Shown: positions 50,490 through 58,058 of the stretch, one piece after another
Position numbering within the stretch: position 1 is the stretch's first letter
How the letters are laid out: every line of letters starts with the position of its first letter
Source: a virus
DNA: 64,000 nt
Strand: one strand, 5' to 3'
IMG/VR virus record: IMGVR_UViG_3300029922_000042
Span: 21,672-85,671 of that record
Made by a program: the position numbers and the translations under genes
Notes under the pieces: model-generated
The model's input: the letters and a program-made list of their open reading frames with translations, nothing else
Databases searched by the model: none
Told to the model about the DNA's origin: nothing

Positions 50490-50795
50490 ATGTGGATAAA
50501 ATGGAAATATAATGATCATGGCTGGCCTGATTTTAAAGAACTTGAGATCCCTGATGATTTTGATGGTTGTGATTCGATAGAGGATTATCTTTGTGAGCGC
50601 GGATATGTTCCAATAGGTATTAAAAGATTTCTGTCGAGTAAGATAAAGTGGGAGAAGATAGACCTTACTTCTCAAGAAATTAAAGCTAGAAAGATAACTT
50701 CATTAAAGAATGAAATCCACTATCATACAATGTGTTTAGCTGACTATAAGAAAGAATTAGAGGAATTACTTAGAGATGATGTCAAAACCACTTAA
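50490..50795 (+). CDS. Unknown protein
   Basis: 101 residues, acidic N-terminal part (PDFKELEIPDDFDGCDSIEDYL), a basic helical C-terminus. Overlaps the PTH2-like start by 20 nt. Confidence 0.6.
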   Translation: MWIKWKYNDHGWPDFKELEIPDDFDGCDSIEDYLCERGYVPIGIKRFLSSKIKWEKIDLTSQEIKARKITSLKNEIHYHTMCLADYKKELEELLRDDVKTT

Positions 50796-51123
50796 AATGT
50801 ATATCTTTGTGAGAAAATCGCTACCGTCCCACAAAGTAATTAGTGTAGCTCATGGTGTATTAATAGCGCATTTAAAATTCAGTCCACTCACACCTTTAGT
50901 ATATAGTAATGAAAACCAGAGAGTATATAATGAATGGCTTAATACCTCATTTCGCAAAGTAGTATGTGAAGTGACTGATGCGGAGTTTACGGAGCTAAAG
51001 AAGGAATCTGATTATATAACAGTAACAGAATCAGCCTTACCTGGAGAAGAATTAACACTGGTATTCTGTCCTAGATATGAATGGCCGGTAAAGTTTAAAA
51101 CTTACCCTTTATTCAATATATGA
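50776..51123 (+). CDS. PTH2-like protein (peptidyl-tRNA hydrolase II fold)
   Basis: 115 residues. LKMYIFVRKSLPSHKVISVAHG and FRKVVCEVTDAEFTEL match the phage PTH2-like family as I know it. Peptidyl-tRNA hydrolase II releases peptides from tRNA; catalytic conservation here is not proven. Its place among many tRNA genes fits a translation-related role. Overlaps the next gene by 4 nt. Confidence 0.6.
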   Translation: MMSKPLKMYIFVRKSLPSHKVISVAHGVLIAHLKFSPLTPLVYSNENQRVYNEWLNTSFRKVVCEVTDAEFTELKKESDYITVTESALPGEELTLVFCPRYEWPVKFKTYPLFNI

Positions 51124-51353
51124 TAAAAGTAACTATAATATACGTGGATAGCTGGTTACAAGGAAGTCATATGGTAAATTTAACTAAAATGGCTAGGGTT
51201 GAAGCCTCATCTATCAAAGCTATAATGGAATCTAAATATAGAGATTCGATTGTCTATATGTTTGAAGGTTGGCCGCTTATGGTAGGTGAAACGATAGAAG
51301 ACTTAAACAAATCTGAAATTATAACAATAAACGAAGACAGTACTAAAATATAA
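51120..51353 (+). CDS. Small unknown protein
   Basis: 77 residues starting MIKVTIIYVDSWLQGSHMV; alternating beta pattern, no recognised domain. Coupled to the PTH2-like gene by ATGA; tRNA-Leu follows after 11 nt. Confidence 0.6.
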   Translation: MIKVTIIYVDSWLQGSHMVNLTKMARVEASSIKAIMESKYRDSIVYMFEGWPLMVGETIEDLNKSEIITINEDSTKI

Positions 51354-51364
51354 ATAATTAACTT

Positions 51365-51441
51365 GGGTGAGTAGACCAGTGGAAGGAGTCACATGTCTTA
51401 GGAACATGGCAGGGTGGGTTCGAATCCCATCTCACCCACCA
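51365..51441 (+). tRNA. tRNA-Leu(TAG), short variable arm
   Basis: Perfect acceptor GGGTGAG/CTCACCC, anticodon stem CATGT/ACATG with loop CTTAGGA, T arm GTGGG/CCCAT with TTCGAAT, discriminator A and encoded CCA. Anticodon UAG reads CUA, but the variable region is only about 5 nt, whereas bacterial tRNA-Leu is class II with a long arm. Confidence 0.8.
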
Positions 51442-51470
51442 AACTAATAACAACAATAATAACTAAACTT

Positions 51471-52181
51471 ATGGAACAAACATTACAATTACAACATTTA
51501 ACAAATAATTCTGACAGCGCATTACCTTCTTTCTCTACTTTTACTGAACCAGGTATGTCACAATCAGAGCTATTACTAACTAGAATAGATACTCTGGAAG
51601 CTGGGATTAGGGAGATTAAAAATATAGGAGCAACTATAGATAAAACGTTAAATAGTATACTTGATTTGATTGAACTTAAAGAAGCTAATCAACCAGCTAC
51701 TACTGAAAACTTTACGCTAACTCCTACACCATCAACTAACGATGTAGCAGTTTCAATTATACCTACAGCAACTAAAAAATTGCTTAAGAAGGCAGAACAA
51801 GAAGGTGTTGTAGAAAAAATGCATGATGCTTTTTCAAATAATCCAATATTGAATGCTAATAAAAATAAATTGGTTCACGCATCTCTACATAAATTGTTTG
51901 TATTGTCCTTGGTATTTGATGGCCGCTTTTCGAGTCAAGATGCTAAGAAGGCCTTGTTAGAATATGGCTTCAATTATGCTGAACAAAATGGACCTACCGC
52001 CTTATTACATGATTTTGCTAAACGAGATTGGTTGACCGAAGTTGCACCTGGAGATACTACTCAGAATAAAAAACTTTCGTTCTATATCGTGAATCAAAAA
52101 ATCCTCTCTGTTATTGCAATATTGTTAAACCCGGCTATTTTTATTGAATTGTATGATGATAGTAGAATAACTACTGCATAG
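51471..52181 (+). CDS. Unknown helical protein
   Basis: 236 residues from ATG 51471 (the longer frame starts inside tRNA-Leu). Thr/Ser-rich N-terminus with a coiled-coil-like ISQSELLLTRIDTLEAGIREI, a linker, and a C-terminal helical domain (about 130-236). A/C-rich leader suggests its own promoter. Function unknown. Confidence 0.6.
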   Translation: MEQTLQLQHLTNNSDSALPSFSTFTEPGMSQSELLLTRIDTLEAGIREIKNIGATIDKTLNSILDLIELKEANQPATTENFTLTPTPSTNDVAVSIIPTATKKLLKKAEQEGVVEKMHDAFSNNPILNANKNKLVHASLHKLFVLSLVFDGRFSSQDAKKALLEYGFNYAEQNGPTALLHDFAKRDWLTEVAPGDTTQNKKLSFYIVNQKILSVIAILLNPAIFIELYDDSRITTA

Positions 52182-52226
52182 TTCTACATAATAGTGATTT
52201 AATAATCGAAGACTAGACCCTTTCTT

Positions 52227-52634
52227 ATGACAATAACAAAAATAGCTAATAGATGGTATGACGAAAACAATAATAGCTGGTTATCAGAAGAAGCAGCTAC
52301 TCAATACTCACTTACCCTAACTAATTGTAGTAGGTGTAGTGATTGTAGTAATTGTATTGATTGTAGAGATTGTAGTAATTGGTGTAGTAATTGTAATAAT
52401 TGTAGAGATTGTAGTTATTGTATATATTGTAGTGATTGTAGTTATTGTATATATTGTATTGATTGTAATATTTGTAGTGATTGTAGTAGTTGTATTAATT
52501 GTAGTAATTGTAGTGATTGTAGAGATTGTAGTAGTTGTATTGATTGTAGTGATTGTACTAATAATAAGAAGTATGAACCAGTAACTAGACCATTTATAGA
52601 CTGTACTAACAGACTATTAGAACCAGATTTATGA
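52227..52634 (+). CDS. Cys-x-x triplet-repeat protein, copy 9
   Basis: 135 residues. Cap NRWYDENNNSWLSEEAAT, about 26 triplets with one four-residue unit (CSNWC) that shifts phase, C-terminal TRPFIDCTNRLLEPDL. The final 92 nt (52543-52634) are identical to the end of copy 10 at 53513-53604. Confidence 0.88.
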   Translation: MTITKIANRWYDENNNSWLSEEAATQYSLTLTNCSRCSDCSNCIDCRDCSNWCSNCNNCRDCSYCIYCSDCSYCIYCIDCNICSDCSSCINCSNCSDCRDCSSCIDCSDCTNNKKYEPVTRPFIDCTNRLLEPDL

Positions 52635-52879
52635 CAAATATCACAGTACGAGATAAATATGACCAATCTATAGAAGTAGGAAATAATGTTATAGTAAAGT
52701 ATTATGGCAGTATTTATAAAGGAACTGTCATTAATATTAAACTAATAAATAGTACTGGGACTAGTACCAGTGATTTTTGTGCTCATTTAAGAGATTATTG
52801 GATTAAAGTTATCATCCATTCACCTATTAGAGGAGATAAAGAGATAACTAGTAAATCAGGAGAAATAATAAGAATATGA
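52631..52879 (+). CDS. Barrel-like small protein without tail
   Basis: 82 residues; DQSIEVGNNVIVKYYGSIYKGTVINIKL has the VGxxV pattern of the small barrel family seen at 33022 and 54-58 kb. Unlike its relatives it ends GEIIRI with no shared tail. ATGA overlaps on both sides. Confidence 0.6.
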   Translation: MTNITVRDKYDQSIEVGNNVIVKYYGSIYKGTVINIKLINSTGTSTSDFCAHLRDYWIKVIIHSPIRGDKEITSKSGEIIRI

Positions 52880-53148
52880 AATATAATCTAGTTCAAATTC
52901 GTAGTCATATAAAGAATCAACTTCGTGTTTCCTTTGAAGAAATTGAAATAGAAGGTGAAGTAATAGAAATCAGTTCACCAATGAATACTGGATTTTATTA
53001 TTGCCTGGCTAAAAGAGGCAAGAAATATGCTTTTGATAGATTAAAGAAACATTTAATAAAAATGTATGATAAAGAAATTACAAAGATAACAAAAGAGTTA
53101 GACATGCTTAAAGCCGTAGAATATCCACATCGAAAAATAAGACATTAA
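52876..53148 (+). CDS. Unknown small protein
   Basis: 90 residues, N-terminal beta-rich part (QLRVSFEEIEIEGEVIEIS) and a basic helical C-terminus. Just beyond its stop, 53147-53175 holds a leftover tail-like coding remnant (reads as NDRKLEPDL in another frame), suggesting a deleted tail-bearing gene. Function unknown. Confidence 0.55.
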   Translation: MKYNLVQIRSHIKNQLRVSFEEIEIEGEVIEISSPMNTGFYYCLAKRGKKYAFDRLKKHLIKMYDKEITKITKELDMLKAVEYPHRKIRH

Positions 53149-53172
53149 TGATAGAAAGTTGGAACCAGACTT

Positions 53173-53604
53173 ATGACAATAACAAAAAGAGCTGATAGAT
53201 GGTATGACGAAAACGGTAATAGTTGGATAACTGAAGAACTAGCTACTACTGACTCTCCTACCCTAACTAATTGTTATAATTGTAGAGGTTGTAGTAATTG
53301 TAGAGATTGTAGTTATTGTATATATTGTAGTGATTGTAGTAATTGTATTAGTTGTATTAGTTGTAGTGATTGTAGTAATTGTAGTAATTGTTATAGTTGT
53401 ATTGATTGTAGTAATTGTAGTGATTGTTATAGTTGTAGAGATTGTAGTAGTTGTATTGATTGTAGTAGTTGTAGTGGTTGTAGAGATTGTAGTAATTGTA
53501 ATAATTGTATTTATTGTAGTGATTGTACTAATAATAAGAAGTATGAACCAGTAACTAGACCATTTATAGACTGTACTAACAGACTATTAGAACCAGATTT
53601 ATGA
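53173..53604 (+). CDS. Cys-x-x triplet-repeat protein, copy 10
   Basis: 143 residues. Cap DRWYDENGNSWITEELAT, about 29 uninterrupted triplets, C-terminal TRPFIDCTNRLLEPDL as in copy 9. Its start overlaps a tail-like remnant (LEPDL frame followed by ATGA) that belongs to no intact gene. Confidence 0.88.
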   Translation: MTITKRADRWYDENGNSWITEELATTDSPTLTNCYNCRGCSNCRDCSYCIYCSDCSNCISCISCSDCSNCSNCYSCIDCSNCSDCYSCRDCSSCIDCSSCSGCRDCSNCNNCIYCSDCTNNKKYEPVTRPFIDCTNRLLEPDL

Positions 53605-54446
53605 AAGCACATTGGATCATAGAAAATTTTACAGATTCGGAGGATTACAGGGATTTAATTAAAGCAGTAAAAGATTTAGGCAAGGAATGCTTTGTAATAG
53701 ATAAACGTAATCATTTTGATTTTAATCCTGCCTCATTTGTGGAAAATGAATGTGTAATAGTTCAAGGGTCAATTCAAATGGTTAAGAATATAGAATCTAG
53801 GTTACCTAAAAATTGCTTTCCCATCAAATATTGCACCTTCAACAATTATCTTTGCTCGGTTTACTATCCTAAATTAAAAGACTTCCTATTTAATGATAAG
53901 TATGTATTACTTCCGCTAAAAGAACTTAAAGAGAATAAGTTTGATTATTATCAGAAGTTTGGAAAAGAAGCACTTATATTTGTAAGACCGGATAGTGGAG
54001 AAAAGACATTTCAAGCCCAACTCTTAGATTTGCAGGATTTCGACAGATTTTGGACTAACTCTATAGCTTCCAGTACTTTAGATGATGATTTAGTACTAGT
54101 TTCTACGCCTAAAGATATAATAGGTGAGTGGCGTTTTATATGTTCAAAGTATAACGATGGGGAAATCATAACTCAATCTACTTATCGATATCAAGGCAAG
54201 TTATGTTATATACCTGCTGCACCTGTTAAAGCAACTGAACTTTGTAAAAATATATTAAAGGTTCAATATTACCCAGACTCTGTTTTTTGCATAGATATCT
54301 GCCAGGCTGGGGATAACAAGTTCTATTTATTAGAATTAACCTCCTTTTCTAGTGCTGGTCTATATGCTACCGATAAAAAGAAGATAGCAACTAGAGTAAG
54401 TGAAATAACCGAATTTGAATATGGAAGAGAAATATTCTATAGGTGA
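53601..54446 (+). CDS. ATP-grasp-domain protein
   Basis: 281 residues. LIFVRPDSGEKTF (about 122-134), IGEWRFICSKY (about 174-184) and DICQAGDNKFYLLELTSFSSAG (about 232-253) follow the ATP-grasp order, close to DUF4343-type phage proteins. ATP-grasp enzymes ligate carboxylates to amines or thiols; substrate here is unknown. Overlaps the Cys-repeat gene before it and the small barrel gene after it. Confidence 0.7.
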   Translation: MKAHWIIENFTDSEDYRDLIKAVKDLGKECFVIDKRNHFDFNPASFVENECVIVQGSIQMVKNIESRLPKNCFPIKYCTFNNYLCSVYYPKLKDFLFNDKYVLLPLKELKENKFDYYQKFGKEALIFVRPDSGEKTFQAQLLDLQDFDRFWTNSIASSTLDDDLVLVSTPKDIIGEWRFICSKYNDGEIITQSTYRYQGKLCYIPAAPVKATELCKNILKVQYYPDSVFCIDICQAGDNKFYLLELTSFSSAGLYATDKKKIATRVSEITEFEYGREIFYR

Positions 54447-54663
54447 TCTTGTTGAATTATTAAATTTAGGTGAAGGGGAGATCGTCTCTATAAAAAACAC
54501 TTATTATCATATGAGAATGTTGAATCATGTATCTATTGGTAAACGTGATTTAGATCCGGGAGATATACTTAATGTGTGGCCTGACGAAATAGTAAAAAAG
54601 ATAGTAATTCTAAGACCTGATTATAGTAACTTAGATGAAAGAAGAATTGATATTGAATTATGA
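54421..54663 (+). CDS. Small IGD barrel-like protein with shared tail
   Basis: About 80 residues from ATG 54421 (an in-frame ATG at 54415 is also possible). MEEKYSIGDLVELLNLGEGEIVSI is barrel-like; it ends NLDERRIDIEL, a tail variant with Ile in place of Leu. Overlaps the ATP-grasp gene by 26 nt. Confidence 0.65.
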   Translation: MEEKYSIGDLVELLNLGEGEIVSIKNTYYHMRMLNHVSIGKRDLDPGDILNVWPDEIVKKIVILRPDYSNLDERRIDIEL

Positions 54664-54908
54664 ATGATTATAAGGTAGGTGATGTGATTGAGGCTTTTTA
54701 TGTAGCATCTATTTATTGTACAGGTAAAATAGTAGAATTTAAGTTTAAGGGAGTTCTCATACGTATACTAGAAGACATGAATTACAATGATATAATATGT
54801 TATCCTAGTAATACACAGTTATTTCTCCCATTTGAAAATATCATAGGGTTTAGTCAACTTATTAGAACAGAAAACATATATGAACGAAACCTTGACCCAT
54901 ATTTATAA
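54660..54908 (+). CDS. Small VGD barrel-like protein with shared tail
   Basis: 82 residues; MNDYKVGDVIEAFYVASIYCTGKI, ending NIYERNLDPYL. The DNA for the tail also encodes the first residues of the next protein in another frame (ATG 54880), a 29-nt dual-coding overlap. Confidence 0.68.
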   Translation: MNDYKVGDVIEAFYVASIYCTGKIVEFKFKGVLIRILEDMNYNDIICYPSNTQLFLPFENIIGFSQLIRTENIYERNLDPYL

Positions 54909-55146
54909 TATAGGTGATGAAGTTAGTGGGAATTATGCACAATTAGCTGAGTTTAAAGGATTTATAGTATCATATAAATTTTATTTCAATAAACCTTGGT
55001 ATTATGTACAGCTAACTGAACGCATATTTATACACAAAGAATTACCTATAGGTTGGATCATAGCTGTTTCAGAGATGGAAATTAAGGAAGTTAAAAAATT
55101 AAGAAAAGAAAACATATATGAGCGAAACCTTGACCCATATTTATAA
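54880..55146 (+). CDS. Small IGD barrel-like protein starting in the previous tail
   Basis: 88 residues starting MNETLTHIYNIGDEVSGNY and ending NIYERNLDPYL. The start lies 29 nt inside the previous gene, so its first nine codons are read from the same DNA as the previous C-terminal tail. The next gene repeats the trick, pointing to tandem duplication of the unit. Confidence 0.65.
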   Translation: MNETLTHIYNIGDEVSGNYAQLAEFKGFIVSYKFYFNKPWYYVQLTERIFIHKELPIGWIIAVSEMEIKEVKKLRKENIYERNLDPYL

Positions 55147-55336
55147 TATAGGTGATGAGGTGGCATTTTATAGAGGTACTCATAGGTTTGAAGGTAGAAT
55201 AATAAATAGCGCAGCATTTCATGATCATTGGTGTGTTCAATTATTGAACTCTAAATTTATGTCAGTACATAAACAATGTTGTAATAAAATTAGAAAAGAA
55301 AATCCTTTAGATAGGAAACTAGAGCTTGATTTATGA
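55118..55336 (+). CDS. Small IGD barrel-like protein, second tail-overlapping copy
   Basis: 72 residues starting MSETLTHIYNIGDEVAFYRG, ending NPLDRKLELDL. The first 15 residues match those of the gene at 54880 at 14 positions, but the body differs. Again starts 29 nt within the previous gene. Confidence 0.65.
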   Translation: MSETLTHIYNIGDEVAFYRGTHRFEGRIINSAAFHDHWCVQLLNSKFMSVHKQCCNKIRKENPLDRKLELDL

Positions 55337-55890
55337 CAATAACTAAAAGAGATAATAGATGGTTTGACGAAAACAATAATAGCTGGGATAGTGAAGAAGA
55401 AGCTACTCTATACTCACCTACCCTAACCGATTGTACTAGTTGTTTTAATTGTTATAGTTGTATTGATTGTAGTAGTTGTATTGATTGTAGAGATTGTAGT
55501 AGTTGTATTGATTGTAGTAATTGTAGAGATTGTACTAGTTGTGATAGTTGTAGTGGTTGCATTGATTGTAGTGGTTGTGTTGATTGTAGAGATTGTAGTG
55601 GTTGTAGTGGTTGTATTTATTGTATATATTGTAGTGATTGTAGTGAGTGTTATGGATGTAGAGATTGTAGTAATTGTAGTAATTGTTATAGTTGTATTGA
55701 TTGTAGTAATTGTAGTGATTGTAGAGATTGTAATAATTGTAGAGATTGTAGTAGTTGTATTGATTGTAGAGATTGTAGTTATTGTAGTAGTTGTATTGGT
55801 TGTAATGACTGGACTAATAACATGAAATATGAACCGGTAATTAGACCATTTATAGACTGTACTAACAGACTATTAGAACCAGACTTATGA
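55333..55890 (+). CDS. Cys-x-x triplet-repeat protein, copy 11 (longest)
   Basis: 185 residues. Cap NRWFDENNNSWDSEEEAT, about 42 uninterrupted Cys triplets (residues about 32-158), the largest repeat of the fourteen, then the PFIDCTNRLLEPDL end. If the repeat forms an extended structure its length scales with triplet number, so this copy would be about 3.5 times as long as the one at 57472. Confidence 0.88.
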   Translation: MTITKRDNRWFDENNNSWDSEEEATLYSPTLTDCTSCFNCYSCIDCSSCIDCRDCSSCIDCSNCRDCTSCDSCSGCIDCSGCVDCRDCSGCSGCIYCIYCSDCSECYGCRDCSNCSNCYSCIDCSNCSDCRDCNNCRDCSSCIDCRDCSYCSSCIGCNDWTNNMKYEPVIRPFIDCTNRLLEPDL

Positions 55891-56129
55891 CACAAAAGGA
55901 ATATAAAGTAGGAGATGTGGTTGATTTTGAGGTTAGTAATTTGAAAGGAATAGGAACTATAACACCATATAATGGAGACATAATGTATGCTGTAATTATA
56001 GAGGAATTTCCCGGTATACCTAGTAGAACTAAATGGCATATATTTCCTGATGAAATAACAGGTATACATGTTGAACCTAGAATAGAATTTGACATCACAA
56101 AAGATAGAAGATTAGAGTTAGAACTATGA
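55887..56129 (+). CDS. Small VGD barrel-like protein with shared tail
   Basis: 80 residues; MTQKEYKVGDVVDFEVSNLKGIGTI and the P..TKWHIFPDEI stretch, ending ITKDRRLELEL. Coupled by 4-nt overlaps to the Cys-repeat gene before it and the barrel gene after it. Confidence 0.68.
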   Translation: MTQKEYKVGDVVDFEVSNLKGIGTITPYNGDIMYAVIIEEFPGIPSRTKWHIFPDEITGIHVEPRIEFDITKDRRLELEL

Positions 56130-56380
56130 ATGAATTTGAAGAAGGAATGAAAGTTATAGTTACTTTTTATAGCGGTAATAAAGCTGTAGGAATAATAATA
56201 TGGTATGCTGATGATACTTCCTATGAAGTTGAAGTCTTGCATTATACAGAAATTAATGATAAAGAGAAAACGGTGGAGACATTTCCAAATCCTTATAGTA
56301 ACATTAACTTCATAAATACCGAAGCAATACCAAGTAGAACAGAGAATCCTTTTGATAGAAAATTGGAACCAGATCTATGA
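56126..56380 (+). CDS. Small barrel-like protein with shared tail
   Basis: 84 residues; MNEFEEGMKVIVTFYSGNKAVGIII (EGM in place of VGD) and VEVLHYTEIND resemble the gene at 33022 (VKFVEYTEL). It ends NPFDRKLEPDL, identical in style to 33022's NPFDRKLEFDL. Coupled by ATGA on both sides. Confidence 0.68.
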   Translation: MNEFEEGMKVIVTFYSGNKAVGIIIWYADDTSYEVEVLHYTEINDKEKTVETFPNPYSNINFINTEAIPSRTENPFDRKLEPDL

Positions 56381-56628
56381 GTGAATATAAAGTAGGAGAT
56401 GTTGTAGTTTATTGGTCTATTAGTTCTAACTCAGAGGCAGTTGCTAAGATAGTCGAAACCGATTGGACTAGTTTTAATTATTTAAGGGTAATTATAATAA
56501 AACATGATCATCTTAGTGCAGGTACATCAATTTATTTAACAGAGAGTGAAATAATAAGATTGGACGGTCCCATTATAAAACACTGTTTTGATATTATGTT
56601 AGATAGAAGATTAGATTTGGAACTATAA
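56377..56628 (+). CDS. Small VGD barrel-like protein with shared tail
   Basis: 83 residues; MSEYKVGDVVVYWSISSNSEAVAKI, ending IMLDRRLDLEL. Last gene of this run; a 132-nt non-coding, pyrimidine-rich gap follows. Confidence 0.68.
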   Translation: MSEYKVGDVVVYWSISSNSEAVAKIVETDWTSFNYLRVIIIKHDHLSAGTSIYLTESEIIRLDGPIIKHCFDIMLDRRLDLEL

Positions 56629-56760
56629 GTAACTGTTTTACCTTATATACCACATTCTCTACTCCAATCTACCACTCTCTCCCCATAATCCTCCCCATCA
56701 CTCACAATTTCAACTACTTACGAAACTTGTATTAACTCTATATAATAACTTTCCAACTAT
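56629..56760 (+). promoter_or_regulatory. Non-coding C/T-rich leader, possible promoter region
   Basis: 132 nt without a frame, rich in CTCTCC/CCCC runs on the + strand and ending in TATATAATAACT before ATG 56761. The change in composition and the TATA-like element suggest a promoter for the 56.8-60 kb genes; no exact element can be fixed. Confidence 0.35.
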
Positions 56761-57027
56761 ATGAATCCTAAAGTAGAACTAATAAAAATAAACAAAATCC
56801 CAATTAGTATAGGTGTGGATAAATACGTATTCCCTATTAAAAATAGTATAGTACATCATAACCAAGACTCACTACTAGGCTCTACTATAGTATCAGATCC
56901 AGGTTATAGTGTATTAGGATTTCGCCGTGACCCTAAAGCTCTATCCAACCATAATCTAGCCTTTGAACTAGCAGAACTAGCCTGGAAAATACAAGAATTT
57001 GATCTTATATATGAAAACACTAGCTAA
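56761..57027 (+). CDS. Unknown small protein
   Basis: 88 residues starting MNPKVELIKINKIPISIG; beta-rich N-terminus and helical end (AFELAELAWKIQEFDLIY). Function unknown. Overlaps the next gene by 17 nt. Confidence 0.6.
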   Translation: MNPKVELIKINKIPISIGVDKYVFPIKNSIVHHNQDSLLGSTIVSDPGYSVLGFRRDPKALSNHNLAFELAELAWKIQEFDLIYENTS

Positions 57028-57244
57028 CTACCTCAATGACCCGGATAATGACTTAACTGTTGAACTTGATGCTGAATTATTAAAGAAGATTCAACTAGAT
57101 ACTCTTTATAGTCTATTAATTAAGAGTACTGAAGCCTTAAATCTGCCTGCTATCTCTAAGGAGCATACTGATATAATGGTAATTCATTTAATCCTTAATG
57201 AAATAGAACTTTTGAAATATGGATTCAACATTAAAGAAGTGTAA
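57011..57244 (+). CDS. Small acidic helical protein
   Basis: 77 residues from ATG 57011 (TTG 56999 also possible); MKTLANYLNDPDNDLTVELDAELL. Helical. Function unknown. Confidence 0.6.
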   Translation: MKTLANYLNDPDNDLTVELDAELLKKIQLDTLYSLLIKSTEALNLPAISKEHTDIMVIHLILNEIELLKYGFNIKEV

Positions 57245-57267
57245 GAAACTAATAACCTGGGCTGAGC

Positions 57268-57468
57268 ATGAAATTAAAGATTGAATACTTGAAACTACTA
57301 TATAAAAGAGTACTTAACTGTATATACTATGCTTGTTTGACTGACCAATACTTAAGTTGTATAGTACTAATTATAGTTTATCCTATATCTCTTATTATAG
57401 TGAATCTATATAACAAAGTTGTAATTAAAGATAGTAAACCTAATTGTTGGAATGATTTTTTCTTCTAA
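57268..57468 (+). CDS. Small membrane protein
   Basis: 66 residues with a strongly hydrophobic segment CIVLIIVYPISLIIVNLY (about 31-48) and a basic N-terminus. Probably a single-span inner-membrane protein. A Cys-repeat gene starts 3 nt after its stop. Confidence 0.6.
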   Translation: MKLKIEYLKLLYKRVLNCIYYACLTDQYLSCIVLIIVYPISLIIVNLYNKVVIKDSKPNCWNDFFF

Positions 57469-57471
57469 GAT

Positions 57472-57795
57472 ATGACAATAACAAAAAGAGCTGATAGATG
57501 GTATGACGAACGAGGTAATAGTTGGTTATCAGAAGAATTAGCTACTTTATACTCACCTACCTTAACTAATTGTAGTTATTGTGATGATTGTAGTAATTGT
57601 AGAAATTGTAGTAGTTGTAGTAATTGTAGTAGTTGTAGAGATTGTATTAGTTGTTATGATTGTAACGATTGTAAATATGTCTGTTGCCTGACAGACAGAA
57701 CAAGATTTACTGCTCAATTCGAACCTGCTACAGAAGATACTATAATAAGACCTGAACTTGACATTAATAATAGAAGACTTGAAATTGAACTATGA
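57472..57795 (+). CDS. Cys-x-x triplet-repeat protein, copy 12 (shortest)
   Basis: 107 residues. Cap DRWYDERGNSWLSEELAT, only about 12 Cys triplets, then CKYVCCLTDRTRFTAQFEP and tail DINNRRLEIEL. The C-terminal ending EDTIIRPELDINNRRLEIEL is shared with the copy at 59112. Confidence 0.87.
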   Translation: MTITKRADRWYDERGNSWLSEELATLYSPTLTNCSYCDDCSNCRNCSSCSNCSSCRDCISCYDCNDCKYVCCLTDRTRFTAQFEPATEDTIIRPELDINNRRLEIEL

Positions 57796-58058
57796 ATGAA
57801 TTTAATATAGGTGACATTATTTCTGTAACATTTACTTTTTCTGGTAATCAAGCTATTGGTGTTGTAATTGACGATGATAATTTTATGATCACGTCTTATA
57901 CTAAAGTACTTAAACCAGACTATGTAGTTAAAGGTTTATCAGACCGTGAACCTCTTTATGGATGTAATATAAGGAATATTCAACTAGTATCACGGAGTAT
58001 TAGACAAGAAGTTAGACAAGAAGACCCATTTTCCCGTAACCTAGACCCATATCTATGA
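57792..58058 (+). CDS. Small IGD barrel-like protein with shared tail
   Basis: 88 residues; MNEFNIGDIISVTFTFSGNQAIGVVI, ending DPFSRNLDPYL. Close to the genes at 33022 and 56126 (NEF/NEY start, SGN, NPF/DPF end). ATGA overlaps. Confidence 0.68.
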   Translation: MNEFNIGDIISVTFTFSGNQAIGVVIDDDNFMITSYTKVLKPDYVVKGLSDREPLYGCNIRNIQLVSRSIRQEVRQEDPFSRNLDPYL

